Shown here in pieces: positions 42,980 through 51,421 of a DNA stretch of 64,000 nt. The DNA is taken from assembly GCF_007830125.1 (NCBI RefSeq), contig NZ_VLLG01000003.1, forward strand, positions 734,247-798,246, written 5' to 3'. This stretch comes from Chitinophaga japonensis. GTDB taxonomy: Bacteria; Bacteroidota; Bacteroidia; Chitinophagales; Chitinophagaceae. A program made the translations under genes and the position numbers. The notes below the pieces were generated by a model. It searched no databases. It was not told the DNA's origin and saw only the letters and a program-made list of their open reading frames with translations. Each line of letters begins with the position of its first letter. The first letter of the stretch is position 1.

Positions 42980-45900
42980 AAAACCCCACTCTCAGGTTGA
43001 CGCCCATGCTGCGCACGGCGGGCTGTCCGAAAACGTCTATGCCCTGCAGGCCGTTGCCGGAGCTCATGGATACTTCCGGGTCAAAAGGCGCATGCAGGGT
43101 AAAGAAGCAAAGGTTCCTGGCTGTAAGCCCGGCCTGCATTTGCCGTATCCATTTGGAACGGACAGGTATCTGACAGCTAAGGGACAGCTCGCGCAGGCGT
43201 ATGTTGGTAGCATCATACATATACATTTCACCGATGCCTGCACGGCCGCCGATGGTCGTGTAATATTGCTGTGCATCATATTTCCCGGTAAAAGGCCTGC
43301 CATCCTCGTATACGGCATTCAGCGCCACGCCGCCGTTATCCCTGGCCCGGGCGCTGGTTTCGCTTACGCCGTACTCGTCCTGTATGGCCTGCGTAATGCT
43401 CATCACTTTGCCGCCGAACTTTCCATCTACCAGGAAGCTCAGCGTAAAGCCTTTGTAGTTCAGCATATTGTTCCAGCCCAGCGTAAAGCGCGGGTTGGGA
43501 TTGCCGATGTTCTTCAGCACGTCCTTGTTGGTTTTCAGGTGCCCGTCCCCGTCAATCACATACTGCCCTTTTTCGTTCCGGTACAGCTCCTTGTTGCTGT
43601 AAATGTCGCCCCAGGAGCCGCCTTCCTTGATGAAGGAGCCGTACATATTGGTCAGGAAATCCGTCAGGATGAAATAATTGTCCGGTCCTGCGCCCGGTAT
43701 GCCGGGATTGCTCAGTTGGATGACCTCGTTTTTGTTGAAGGCATAGTTGAGAACGGACTGCCATTTGAAATGCTTGTTACGTACAGGCACCAGCGTGATA
43801 GCCGCCTCCAGGCCCGTATTCTGGATATTGCCCAGGTTCAGGTAATAGAACAGGAAGCCGCTGCCGCTGGGGGCCGGCACCTCCATGTACTGCTGGTAAT
43901 TATTGTTCTTGTACCAGGTCAGGTCCAGGTTGATGCGGTTATCCAGCAGGCGTATTTCCGTACCGGCTTCCAGGGAGCGGTTGTCCTCCGGTTTCAGGTA
44001 CACGCCGGGATAGGGGGAGCGGGTGTTAAACGAAATGCGGGTTACCCCGGCTACGGTTTGCAGGGTGAAGCGCGCCGGCCGGGATACATAAGGTGCTATG
44101 TCGTTACCTACTTTGGCGTAGGAAACGCGCAGCCTGGCAAAGTCCACGAAAGCCGGCAGTTGCACCATATCGCTCAGCAGGGCGGTGAGCCCGGTGGAAT
44201 AATAGAAATAACCTTTACCATTGATCGGCGTATAGGCAAAGGTGCTGGACCAGTCATTGCGGCCGGTCAGGTCCAGGAACAGGTAGTCCCGGAAACCTAA
44301 CTGGGCGCTGGCAAAAACGGCCTGCAGTTGTTTTTTTTCAATATACTGCTGTGCATCCAGGGCATTGCTGGAAATATCCGCCACGGAAAAATGATTGGCG
44401 ACGCTCAGCCCCGGGTTCGCGTTGGGATTGGTGCTGATGAGCGTGCGGTCATGCGCCCGCACGTCCATTATGCTGGAGCCCAGGGTGGCCGCCAGTTGCA
44501 GCCGGCTGTCCAGTTTTTTTACGGCGCTTAGTATCAGGTCGCCGTATAACTGGGTATTGGTTTCTTTTTCCAGGGTGTAGCGCCCGTTGGGCGGCGACAG
44601 CACGGTTTGCGTACCGGCATAGGCTTTCAGCTCATACTGGTCGTAGGAGCGGTCAAAGCTGCCCCTGGCCTGCACGTACAGCCAGTCGTTCAACTGGTAT
44701 TTCATGGAAAGGGAGCCCATGCTGCGCGTGCGGTTCTCTTCCCGCAGGCTCCTGTACAGCAGCCAGTAGGGGTTCTGCTGGTCGTCCTGCCCGGTCCATT
44801 CCTTGTCGTGGCGGATGTTCCACCAGTTTTGCAGCGGCAGCCCGCGGGCAGGGTCCGCGTACTCATAATTTTTATAGTCGTTAAAGTCCAGTCCTCTCGG
44901 GAAGTTATACAAACCGGTCAGCGGGTTGAAGTACAGGCCGCTGGCCGGGCGGTTCAGGGCTTTTTGCAGCAGGAAGGTCACATTGCCGTCCAGCAGCAGG
45001 CGGTTGTCCAGCAGGCGCAGGGAGCCGCGGTAATTAAAGGTATGCCGGTCCAGCCTGGTATTGGGCAGTATGCCTTTATTGTTGGTATTGGAATAGGAAA
45101 AGTAGGAGGGCGCTTTGTCTATCCCGCCGCTGAAAGATACGGAGTTGGTAAAGGTAACGCCGGTATTGAAGAAGGGCCGCACATGATCCGGGGCCTGCAC
45201 GGGAGCGCCCCAGCTTTCCGCGGCGCCGGGCTGCGGCTGTCCTTTGTCATCCGTATAGGGGCGGATAGTTTGCCCGTAGCGATACTGCAGTTTGGGCAGC
45301 AGCATGGGCGTGGAGATAGTCAGGTCGGAGGAGACGTTGATATGTCCTTTACCGGGCTGGCCCTTTTTGGTGGTGATCACGATCACGCCGTTGGCGGCCT
45401 GGCTGCCATAGAGGGCGGCGGCGGATGCGCCTTTGAGCACGCTGATGGTCTCAATATCGTCCGGGTTCAGGTTGGCGATGCCGTCCCCGCCATCGCGCCC
45501 GCTGTTGCCTACAATGTCGGACGATTCTCCCCAGATGTTGGCCGGTTGTGAGGGCGTGTAGTTGGCCATGGGCACGCCGTCAATAATGTACAGGGGCTGG
45601 TTTTCGCGGGTGGATTTGTTACCTCTTAATATTACCCGGGCAGATCCACCCGGGCCGGATGCGCTGCGGAAAATATTCACCCCGGCGATCCTGCCGGAAA
45701 GACTGTTGATCACGTTGGCGTCCTTTACGCGGGTCAGGTCCTCGTTGTTCACCTGCTGGGTAGAGTAGGAGAGCTCCCGGGTTTTCTTGGAGATGCCCAG
45801 GGCGGTGACCACGAATTCATCCAGCCCTTTAATGCTTTCTTCGAGGGTAATGTTGATCTCTTCCTGGTCGCCCACCATCACTTCCTTGTGCAGGTGGCCT

Positions 45901-46487
45901 ACAGAGCGGAACAGCAGGATATCCCCTGCTGCGGCCCTGACCAGGAATGCGCCGTCGGCATCGGCCTGCGTGCCGCGGGTGCTGTTCCTGACCAGTATGG
46001 TGGCCCCGGCCAGCGGGCGGCCGTGCGGGTCCCGCACCTGTCCGTATATTTCCTTTTCGGGCAGCGCGCCGTTTACCAGTTCCACGTTGGCAGCCGGGCT
46101 GCCCGTTTCCCCCGGCCCTACGATCACTTTATCTTCCTTCAATACGAATTTGAGCCCGGTTTGTTCCGCCAGCATGTCCAGCACTTCTTCCACCGGGGTT
46201 TTATTGCAGTGCAGGGTGATTTTCCTTTTCAGGCGCTGGCTCAGGTCCGCCTTGTCATAGTGAAAGCGCAGCCCGGTTTGTGCGGCAATTTCCGTCATCA
46301 CGGCTTCCAGTGGCCGCTGCTTTACCTGTATGCTTACCAGGATGGGGAGTTGGGTGTGATGGTCCTGGAGCTGGTATGCAGGCGGGAAGGCGGCCCTTAC
46401 AGGCAGGGACATGCCTGCCGCCGGCAGCAGCATGAATGGCAGGCCGGCAGTCATACTTACAAACAGGAAGTATGATTTGACTGTCAT
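42978..46487 (-). CDS. SusC/RagA transporter with STN signalling domain (pair 2)
   Basis: An 1169-residue TonB-dependent transducer. The N terminus has a signal peptide, then an STN domain (about 47-125, VSIQVKQRPLEAVMTEIA to LKFVLKEDKV), a carboxypeptidase-D-like domain (IYGQVRDPHGRPLAGATIL), and a plug with YIIDGVPM. The barrel ends in GVNLRVGF. STN domains contact FecR across the periplasm when the transporter is loaded, and fecR lies directly upstream. It therefore reports its substrate to the ECF sigma factor at 47580. Its stop overlaps a palindromic repeat shared with position 1781. Confidence 0.95.
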   Translation of the reverse strand: MTVKSYFLFVSMTAGLPFMLLPAAGMSLPVRAAFPPAYQLQDHHTQLPILVSIQVKQRPLEAVMTEIAAQTGLRFHYDKADLSQRLKRKITLHCNKTPVEEVLDMLAEQTGLKFVLKEDKVIVGPGETGSPAANVELVNGALPEKEIYGQVRDPHGRPLAGATILVRNSTRGTQADADGAFLVRAAAGDILLFRSVGHLHKEVMVGDQEEINITLEESIKGLDEFVVTALGISKKTRELSYSTQQVNNEDLTRVKDANVINSLSGRIAGVNIFRSASGPGGSARVILRGNKSTRENQPLYIIDGVPMANYTPSQPANIWGESSDIVGNSGRDGGDGIANLNPDDIETISVLKGASAAALYGSQAANGVIVITTKKGQPGKGHINVSSDLTISTPMLLPKLQYRYGQTIRPYTDDKGQPQPGAAESWGAPVQAPDHVRPFFNTGVTFTNSVSFSGGIDKAPSYFSYSNTNNKGILPNTRLDRHTFNYRGSLRLLDNRLLLDGNVTFLLQKALNRPASGLYFNPLTGLYNFPRGLDFNDYKNYEYADPARGLPLQNWWNIRHDKEWTGQDDQQNPYWLLYRSLREENRTRSMGSLSMKYQLNDWLYVQARGSFDRSYDQYELKAYAGTQTVLSPPNGRYTLEKETNTQLYGDLILSAVKKLDSRLQLAATLGSSIMDVRAHDRTLISTNPNANPGLSVANHFSVADISSNALDAQQYIEKKQLQAVFASAQLGFRDYLFLDLTGRNDWSSTFAYTPINGKGYFYYSTGLTALLSDMVQLPAFVDFARLRVSYAKVGNDIAPYVSRPARFTLQTVAGVTRISFNTRSPYPGVYLKPEDNRSLEAGTEIRLLDNRINLDLTWYKNNNYQQYMEVPAPSGSGFLFYYLNLGNIQNTGLEAAITLVPVRNKHFKWQSVLNYAFNKNEVIQLSNPGIPGAGPDNYFILTDFLTNMYGSFIKEGGSWGDIYSNKELYRNEKGQYVIDGDGHLKTNKDVLKNIGNPNPRFTLGWNNMLNYKGFTLSFLVDGKFGGKVMSITQAIQDEYGVSETSARARDNGGVALNAVYEDGRPFTGKYDAQQYYTTIGGRAGIGEMYMYDATNIRLRELSLSCQIPVRSKWIRQMQAGLTARNLCFFTLHAPFDPEVSMSSGNGLQGIDVFGQPAVRSMGVNLRVGF

Positions 46488-46513
46488 TGTTTTTTAATTA
46501 GCTACACAGCTTT

Positions 46514-47530
46514 TCAATGGCTGTTTCTCAGCGTAATTGTGTCCTTGCTGATCTTGTAGGAAAGGGATTTGGCAAGGCATATGGTCTCTATCACATCCTG
46601 CAGGCTTTCTTCCTGGAAGAAGCCTGTGTACTTCCACTCTTTTTTATCGCTTTGGTTGATAATGGTAACACCGTACCGGTTCTCTATCTCTGTTATTACT
46701 TCATTGTATGACGCGTCTTTAAATACCAGGTAGCCTTGTTTCCAGCCGGCAATTTCTTCCGGGCTGGCAAAGGAGGATTTTTCCAGCCGGAGGGACTGCA
46801 GGTCGTAATGCACCTGCTCGTTGGGCTGCAGGATAAGGGCCTGGCCGCTGCTGCCGTTGCGGGCGCGGTCTACCTGCACTTTGCCGCTCAGCAGGGCCAC
46901 GGTGATCCTGTGCTCATGGGCATAATCGCGGATATTGAAGGAAGTGCCCAGGGCCGTGGTGCGCAGGTCGCCGGCATGCACGGTAAAGGCGCTGCTTGGA
47001 TCGGGGGCCACGGTAAAGAAGGCTTCCCCTTCTTCCAGGTACACGTTGCGGCTACCGGCCGGGAACTGCTGTGGGTACCGTATGCGGGAAGATGCGTTGA
47101 CCACGATGGTGCTGCCGTCGGACAGCACGATCCGTTCGTTGGCGCCTTTGGCGGTTTGCAGGGTAACCATGCCGCCGGCAATGTGACGGCTGCTTTTGGG
47201 CGATGTATGGGCCACCGGGGCCGTATCCGGGGAGCCGGCGGGAGATTGCTTTATATAATTGAACAGCCAGGCGCCGGCCAGCAGCAGTATGCTGGCGGCC
47301 GCGGCCACGTAATACCAGGGGCGCAGGCGCCTTTGGCGGGGCACTTGTATCTTTTCATGGATGCTTTGCTTTACTGCTTCCAACTCCAGGGAAAGAGCGT
47401 CGTCATTTTCAACGGTGGAGGGATGCCGGTTAACGCCTTCAAACCATTGTTCAATGATCTTTGATTCCTCCGCTGTGCATTGTCCCTGTGTATAGCGTTC
47501 CAGTACCTTTTTAATATGTTCTGTATCCAC
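46514..47530 (-). CDS. FecR-family anti-sigma factor
   Basis: A 338-residue single-pass inner membrane regulator. The N-terminal cytoplasmic part (about 1-85) would hold the sigma factor. One membrane helix follows (WYYVAAAASILLLAGAWLF). The periplasmic FecR domain shows GGMVTLQTAKGANERIVLSD and VYLEEGEAFFTVA, and a DUF4974 C-terminal domain ends the protein (YNEVITEIENRYGVTI). Signal from the STN domain of SusC 2 would release the sigma factor. It lies 49 nt after the sigma gene and 26 nt before SusC 2, the usual order. Confidence 0.94.
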   Translation of the reverse strand: MDTEHIKKVLERYTQGQCTAEESKIIEQWFEGVNRHPSTVENDDALSLELEAVKQSIHEKIQVPRQRRLRPWYYVAAAASILLLAGAWLFNYIKQSPAGSPDTAPVAHTSPKSSRHIAGGMVTLQTAKGANERIVLSDGSTIVVNASSRIRYPQQFPAGSRNVYLEEGEAFFTVAPDPSSAFTVHAGDLRTTALGTSFNIRDYAHEHRITVALLSGKVQVDRARNGSSGQALILQPNEQVHYDLQSLRLEKSSFASPEEIAGWKQGYLVFKDASYNEVITEIENRYGVTIINQSDKKEWKYTGFFQEESLQDVIETICLAKSLSYKISKDTITLRNSH

Positions 47531-47579
47531 CGTTTCTTGTTTAAGGTTTATTAGTAGTCGTACAACCCTTGCGCTGGTA

Positions 47580-48131
47580 CTATCCGTTACCGGTTTCCGT
47601 ATGGGAGCGCAGTATCTTCAGCGCCTTGGTGATCTGGTTCTTGACCGTCTGCTGCGACAGTCCCAGGCGTTGCGCGATCTGCTCAATGGTTTGATGCTCA
47701 AGCCGGCTGAGCATAAATATTTCTTTCATACGTTCCGGCAGGTGGTTGATGGCCTCCAGTATCTCCTGGTTCCTGGCCTTGTAATCAACATGGTCCGTTA
47801 TATTTTCCGGTTGTGTGTCAAAGTGTTCTATCAGTTGCTGCAGGTATTTGCGGTAAGAGCTGTTCTTGCGGTAGATGTCTATGATCTTGTGCCGCGCGCC
47901 CTGGTACAGGTAGGAGCGCAGGGAGTCGCTGATCTGGAGCTGCTTTCTTTTTTCCCAGAGGGAAACGAAGAGGTCCTGCAGCACATCCTTGCTGATCTCG
48001 CCCATTTCCAGCTTGCTGAAGATGTACAGGTACAAGGGCTTGCTGTAACGGTCGTAAATGGCGTTGAAAGCCGCCACGTTATCGGCCCGCAGTAAGGCAA
48101 GCAATTGTTGATCTGGATAGTTGCTGTACAC
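47580..48131 (-). CDS. ECF-type RNA polymerase sigma-70 factor
   Basis: A 183-residue ECF sigma factor. Region 2 (about 20-80) reads FNAIYDRYSKPLYLYIFSKL and VLQDLFVSLWEKR. Region 4 (about 120-175) reads LPERMKEIFMLSRLEHQTIE with the helix-turn-helix IAQRLGLSQQTVKNQI. It belongs to the Bacteroidota FecI-like group paired with FecR and SusC. It would direct transcription of the sus genes when FecR signals. A double-hairpin, AT-rich element lies just upstream of its start. Confidence 0.94.
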   Translation of the reverse strand: MYSNYPDQQLLALLRADNVAAFNAIYDRYSKPLYLYIFSKLEMGEISKDVLQDLFVSLWEKRKQLQISDSLRSYLYQGARHKIIDIYRKNSSYRKYLQQLIEHFDTQPENITDHVDYKARNQEILEAINHLPERMKEIFMLSRLEHQTIEQIAQRLGLSQQTVKNQITKALKILRSHTETGNG

Positions 48132-48140
48132 GGCTATAAA

Positions 48141-48242
48141 TTTAATTAATAATTAATAATTAAGCATTAATAATCGAAACGGCCGTGTTTCGCGTAACGG
48201 TCGTGTTACGGGTGTTATTAATTGTTAATTATTAATTATTAA
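48141..48242. repeat. AT-rich quasi-palindrome between araC and ECF sigma genes
   Basis: The left arm (48141-48174) is made of TTAATAATTA words. The right arm (48214-48242) is their reverse complement and includes the stop codon of the araC-like gene. The left arm carries AATTAATAATTAAGCATTAA, identical to 17520-17539. The GC-rich core is two hairpins, listed separately. Confidence 0.8.
48175..48210. promoter_or_regulatory. Two adjacent 18-nt hairpins upstream of ECF sigma gene
   Basis: CGAAACGGCCGTGTTTCG (48175-48192) is directly followed by CGTAACGGTCGTGTTACG (48193-48210). Each folds as a 6-bp stem with a GGYCGT loop. Three bases differ: positions 3 and 16 change together from A-T to T-A, which keeps the stem, and the third is in the loop. 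It may be a DNA-binding site pair or an RNA element in the sigma leader. Confidence 0.55.
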
Positions 48243-49114
48243 CTCTCTTTCAGCCGTAGCTCGTTCTTGTACTCCTTGGGTGTTTTGCCAACTATTTCCT
48301 TGAAGAAGCGGTTAAAGTTCGAGAGGTTCTTGAAGCCGCAGGAGTAGGCAATTTCGGCAATGGACCAGTCTTCTTCCGTCAGCCGCTTGCAGGCGTGCCC
48401 GATGCGCACTTCGTTGAGGAACTGTACAAAGGACTTTTTGGTGCGGTTCTTAAAGAAGCGGCAGAAGGACTGGGGAGAGAGGTTGGTGATGCTGGCTACA
48501 TCCTGCAGGGATATTTCCCGGGAAAAGTTATTCATTACGTACTTGAACACCTCGTCTATTTTGTGGTTGTCTTTTGCGTTAAAGGCGTGCGAATAGCCGG
48601 TGCTGGCCAGGAAGTAGTAGTCTTTGGTTTCGGAAAGCGTTTTCAGGATGCGCAGCAGGGAAATGATCCGGTCCAGCCCTTCCTTCCTGGGCAGGGCCAG
48701 TATTTCCTCCTTCAGTTGGCTGTGGGTGGCGCCGGTGACCTTCATGCCCCGCTGTGCGCGGTGAAACAGCTCCGTAAGGGCTTTGGTTTCCGGCAGCCCG
48801 TAGAATTTGTCCCCGAAAATATCCCTGGGAAAATAGATCACCACGGAGCGGGCCTTGAGCTGCTCCAGTCCTTTATAATAGTCCTCGTCGTTATACCATA
48901 CATGCGGGATGTTGGGCCCCAGGAACACCATGTCTCCTACATCAAAGCTTTCGATGCTGTCACCCACGATCCTTTTTCCATGGCTTTCTGTTACGTATAC
49001 CAGCTCGCATTCCGGGTGGAAGTGGAAGGGCGTATTGAAATACGGATCACAACGTTCTATGATCGTGATCTGGTTGTCTGCAAAGGCGCCAACTTTAATA
49101 AGGATGGGTTTCAT
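48239..49114 (-). CDS. AraC-family transcriptional regulator with cupin domain
   Basis: A 291-residue regulator. The N-terminal cupin sensor includes FHFHPECELVYVTESHGKR and VGDMVFLGPNIPHVW, typical of sugar-sensing AraC proteins. The C-terminal domain (about 195-285) carries two helix-turn-helices (ISLQDVASITNLSPQSFCRF and WSIAEIAYSCGFKNLSNFN). It is divergent from the LacI gene across a 614-bp repeat-rich region. It may control the sigma/sus genes downstream on the same strand or the LacI locus. The ligand is not evident. Confidence 0.9.
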   Translation of the reverse strand: MKPILIKVGAFADNQITIIERCDPYFNTPFHFHPECELVYVTESHGKRIVGDSIESFDVGDMVFLGPNIPHVWYNDEDYYKGLEQLKARSVVIYFPRDIFGDKFYGLPETKALTELFHRAQRGMKVTGATHSQLKEEILALPRKEGLDRIISLLRILKTLSETKDYYFLASTGYSHAFNAKDNHKIDEVFKYVMNNFSREISLQDVASITNLSPQSFCRFFKNRTKKSFVQFLNEVRIGHACKRLTEEDWSIAEIAYSCGFKNLSNFNRFFKEIVGKTPKEYKNELRLKES

Positions 49115-49154
49115 CTGTTAATGTTTGTCTTTATCAGCAACCTGGCGGAACGGA

Positions 49155-49302
49155 TGATCCCCGGCATTCCTATGCCCTGTGGTTGGAAAACTGTCATGCT
49201 CGGTTTCATGCGTCAATTAATTTTTTCAGCGGTCTTATGGAACCTCGCATTAAATGGCCCCCGTGTGGAAAAACTATCATGCTCGGTTTCATGCGTCAAT
49301 TA
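49155..49302. repeat. Two tandem direct copies of a divergent-region repeat
   Basis: The conserved core, TGGAAAA then CATGCTCGGTTTCATGCG and TCAATTA, occurs at 49184-49219 and 49266-49302 with one indel and one mismatch. The sequence before each core (GGCATT..TATGCCC and CGCATT..ATGGCCC) is also similar, so the unit is about 65-80 bp and tandem. Confidence 0.75.
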
Positions 49303-49526
49303 TTACGTTTTTACTGTCCTGAAGGAATTCCGGGCGCCTCATGCGATCCGGCAGCCAATATCCCCTGTTTGCGGTATAAAGATGGCAGGATGGTCGTTTC
49401 GCACAGCGTAGGTTGCCTCCTTTTTCCCGCCCCCCGCGGGAATCTTTCCTATGAATGATGCCAATTTATTAATTTTTGGTTAAAAAAATATCATTTCCTG
49501 TAATTTAGCTATTGATGTGCCTATTG

Positions 49527-49547
49527 TATTTTTGACAAGTAATTTTG
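49527..49547 (+). promoter_or_regulatory. Two overlapping -7-like boxes before lacI
   Basis: TATTTTTG (49527-49534) and TAATTTTG (49540-49547) both match TAnnTTTG. They lie 182-202 nt before the LacI start. Neither has a TTG at exactly 19-21 nt upstream, so these are candidates only. Confidence 0.35.
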
Positions 49548-49643
49548 TATTTTACACTGGGCTAAATCGATTGAGCGTGTTATACCTGCGCTTGAGATGA
49601 GTTTCCAACGCACCCGATTATAAGCACAAACTAATACAGACAG

Positions 49644-49701
49644 ATGAAACCGAGCAGGATAAACATCTCTCATACAAGGGCATGTAAATGCGAGGTTCCA
49701 T
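49644..49701. repeat. Inverted diverged copy of the 49155-49302 repeat
   Basis: ATGAAACCGAGCAGGATA (49644-49661) is the reverse complement of the core at 49275-49292 with one mismatch. AATGCGAGGTTCCAT (49687-49701) is the exact reverse complement of 49237-49251. The gap between the two parts is 25 nt here and 23 nt in the direct copy. It ends 27 nt before the LacI start codon. Confidence 0.75.
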
Positions 49702-49728
49702 GAGATCGCTAACAAAAGTTATTTACGA

Positions 49729-50766
49729 ATGAAAGGAATCTCTATAAAAGATATCGCCAGGCAGGCGGGTGTGTCTCCTACCACAGTTTCTTTTGTACTT
49801 AATGGTAAGGCGAAGGAGAAGCGGATCAGCGACCAGGTGAGCAAGAAAATACTTAAAATAGCCAACAAGCTTAAATACAAACCCAACCAACTGGCACGGG
49901 GGCTGCGCACCGGTAAGACGAAAACACTGGGGTTGATCGTGGAGGATATTGCCAATAACTTTTTCGCCAATGTAGCCAAGGTGGTGGAAGATGAAGCGGA
50001 CAAGCACGGGTACAAGGTATTGTATGGCAGTACGGAAGACAACAGTGACAAGGCGCGCGGACTGCTGGAAGTGCTGAAGTACCGGCAGGTGGACGGCTAT
50101 ATCATTACGCCTGCCAAGAATATGGAGAAGGAGATAGAGCTGCTGAAAATGGTGCGCAAGCCGGTGGTGCTCATGGACCGCTACCTGCCGAATGTGGATT
50201 CCCATTACGTGGTGGTGGACAATTTCCAGGGCGCTTTTGCCGCTACCTCCCACCTGGTGGAGCAGGGCTACAAGAAGATAGGCATTATTACCACCACTTC
50301 AGACCAGGTGCAGATGAAGCAGCGCCTGGATGGTTTTGTGGCGGCCCTGAAAAAGCATGGTATTCCCTTTAACAAGAATGTGGTAAAGCGTCTGCCCTTT
50401 GAAATGGACCGCGCAGCGCATACCCAGGAGATCATCAGGTACCTGAGAACAACCAAAGTGGATGCAGTATTTTTTGCCACCAACTACCTGGGAATTTACG
50501 GTATAGAAAGCATCCGTTCCATGGGGCTTCGTATAGGCCCGGACGTAGGAATGGTGAGCTTTGATGATCATGACCTGTTCCGCCTGCACAGCCCTTCCAT
50601 TACCTGCGTATCCCAACCGATAGAAGAAATAGGCCGGCAGATCGTGAACCTGCTGATGAAAGAGCTGAATCATGCTTCCAGCACATCGCAGCACCTGGTG
50701 TTGTCTCCCACGCTGGAAGTGCGGCAGTCAACCCAGAAAACCGTTCAGGCGGAGCTGCCCGCGTAA
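49729..50766 (+). CDS. LacI-family transcriptional regulator
   Basis: A 345-residue LacI/GalR regulator. The N-terminal helix-turn-helix is SIKDIARQAGVSPTTVSFVL, with hinge KYKPNQLARGLR. The periplasmic-binding-like sensor follows (LGLIVEDIANNFFANVAKVV, DGYIITPAKN, VGMVSFDDHDLF). It lies upstream of a SusC/SusD pair and GH92 and sialate-esterase-like enzymes on the same strand, so it probably controls that locus in response to a released sugar. Control of a glycan locus by LacI is less usual than ECF/FecR or hybrid two-component systems in Bacteroidota, but is seen in Chitinophagaceae. Confidence 0.92.
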   Translation: MKGISIKDIARQAGVSPTTVSFVLNGKAKEKRISDQVSKKILKIANKLKYKPNQLARGLRTGKTKTLGLIVEDIANNFFANVAKVVEDEADKHGYKVLYGSTEDNSDKARGLLEVLKYRQVDGYIITPAKNMEKEIELLKMVRKPVVLMDRYLPNVDSHYVVVDNFQGAFAATSHLVEQGYKKIGIITTTSDQVQMKQRLDGFVAALKKHGIPFNKNVVKRLPFEMDRAAHTQEIIRYLRTTKVDAVFFATNYLGIYGIESIRSMGLRIGPDVGMVSFDDHDLFRLHSPSITCVSQPIEEIGRQIVNLLMKELNHASSTSQHLVLSPTLEVRQSTQKTVQAELPA

Positions 50767-51421
50767 TCCCCTGCGCTTTCCCGGAAAATACATCATGGAA
50801 CTATTCCTTTGCCTGTGCTAAATACCTTGTTTTATTTTAGCACGGGCTGATCCTGTTTTAACTATTTTATTGAAAATGACGGGATAAGCTTGTAAATTAT
50901 AAAAACTTTATCTATGTTTGAAATTGAATAAGTGACTGGATAATAATCAATGAACAATGATTGTGTTTCTTTTGTCATAAGTATGAAAGAATATCGTGTG
51001 CGAATGGGCGGTAGTTTGGCTGAGCATTCCCGGGCCCCGGAAAAAGGGACAGCGTTTTGAGATATTATAATAATTTTTACTATTTTGCAATAAATTACTA
51101 TATTACATCATATTACGTTTGTTTTTACTAAAATCTCTATACGACGAACTTCCGCAATAGCTGCCGGTAATGCAGCCACGGCGGGGATTTCCTTTTGAAA
51201 ACCTAATGAAAACCTATGAACATGCAAAACCTTTACATGACACATGCCACCTGAGCCGGCCCTGCACTGCCTGAGGCAGTAAGCCGTGTTTATTTATTTC
51301 CTTATACCTGGTATCGCATTGCCGGCCGTATCTCCTTACCGCGCGGGATGCTGATAACTATGCCAATCGCACAGTAATTGACCGCTTTTAACACTATAGT
51401 ATTAATCTAAAAAAGAGTAAA
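50767..51421. other. 655-bp intergenic region upstream of SusC 3
   Basis: No gene is supported. The first part has an inverted repeat GTGCTAAA (50815-50822) / TTTAGCAC (50836-50843) after the LacI stop. Next come a candidate promoter (50890-50920) and an AT-rich stretch. From about 51150 there is a GC-mixed leader with TGAAAACCTAA and TGAAAACCTA in tandem (51196-51216). The long untranslated leader before SusC is a notable feature. Confidence 0.65.
50890..50920 (+). promoter_or_regulatory. Candidate promoter for the LacI-linked sus locus
   Basis: TTG at 50890-50892 and TATGTTTG at 50913-50920, with a 20-nt spacer, match the Bacteroidota promoter (TTG, 19-21 nt, TAnnTTTG) in both elements. 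It lies about 500 nt upstream of SusC 3, implying a long leader. A weaker candidate is TTG at 51057-51059 with TATTTTG at 51081-51087. Confidence 0.45.

Larger units (their letters stand above)
49115..49728. other. 614-bp divergent intergenic region, repeat-rich, no gene supported
   Basis: No coding signal: the short open frames here only read through the repeats. The region holds two direct copies and one inverted copy of an about 65-bp unit (listed separately), a TTCCCGC/GCGGGAA hairpin at 49424-49442, and two -7-like boxes before the LacI gene. I saw no tRNA or conserved RNA fold. Confidence 0.7.

Noticed and set aside
49183..49458. Small ORF of 91 codons in the araC/lacI spacer
   Set aside because: It runs through the two direct repeats, has no ribosome site, and its composition is not protein-like.
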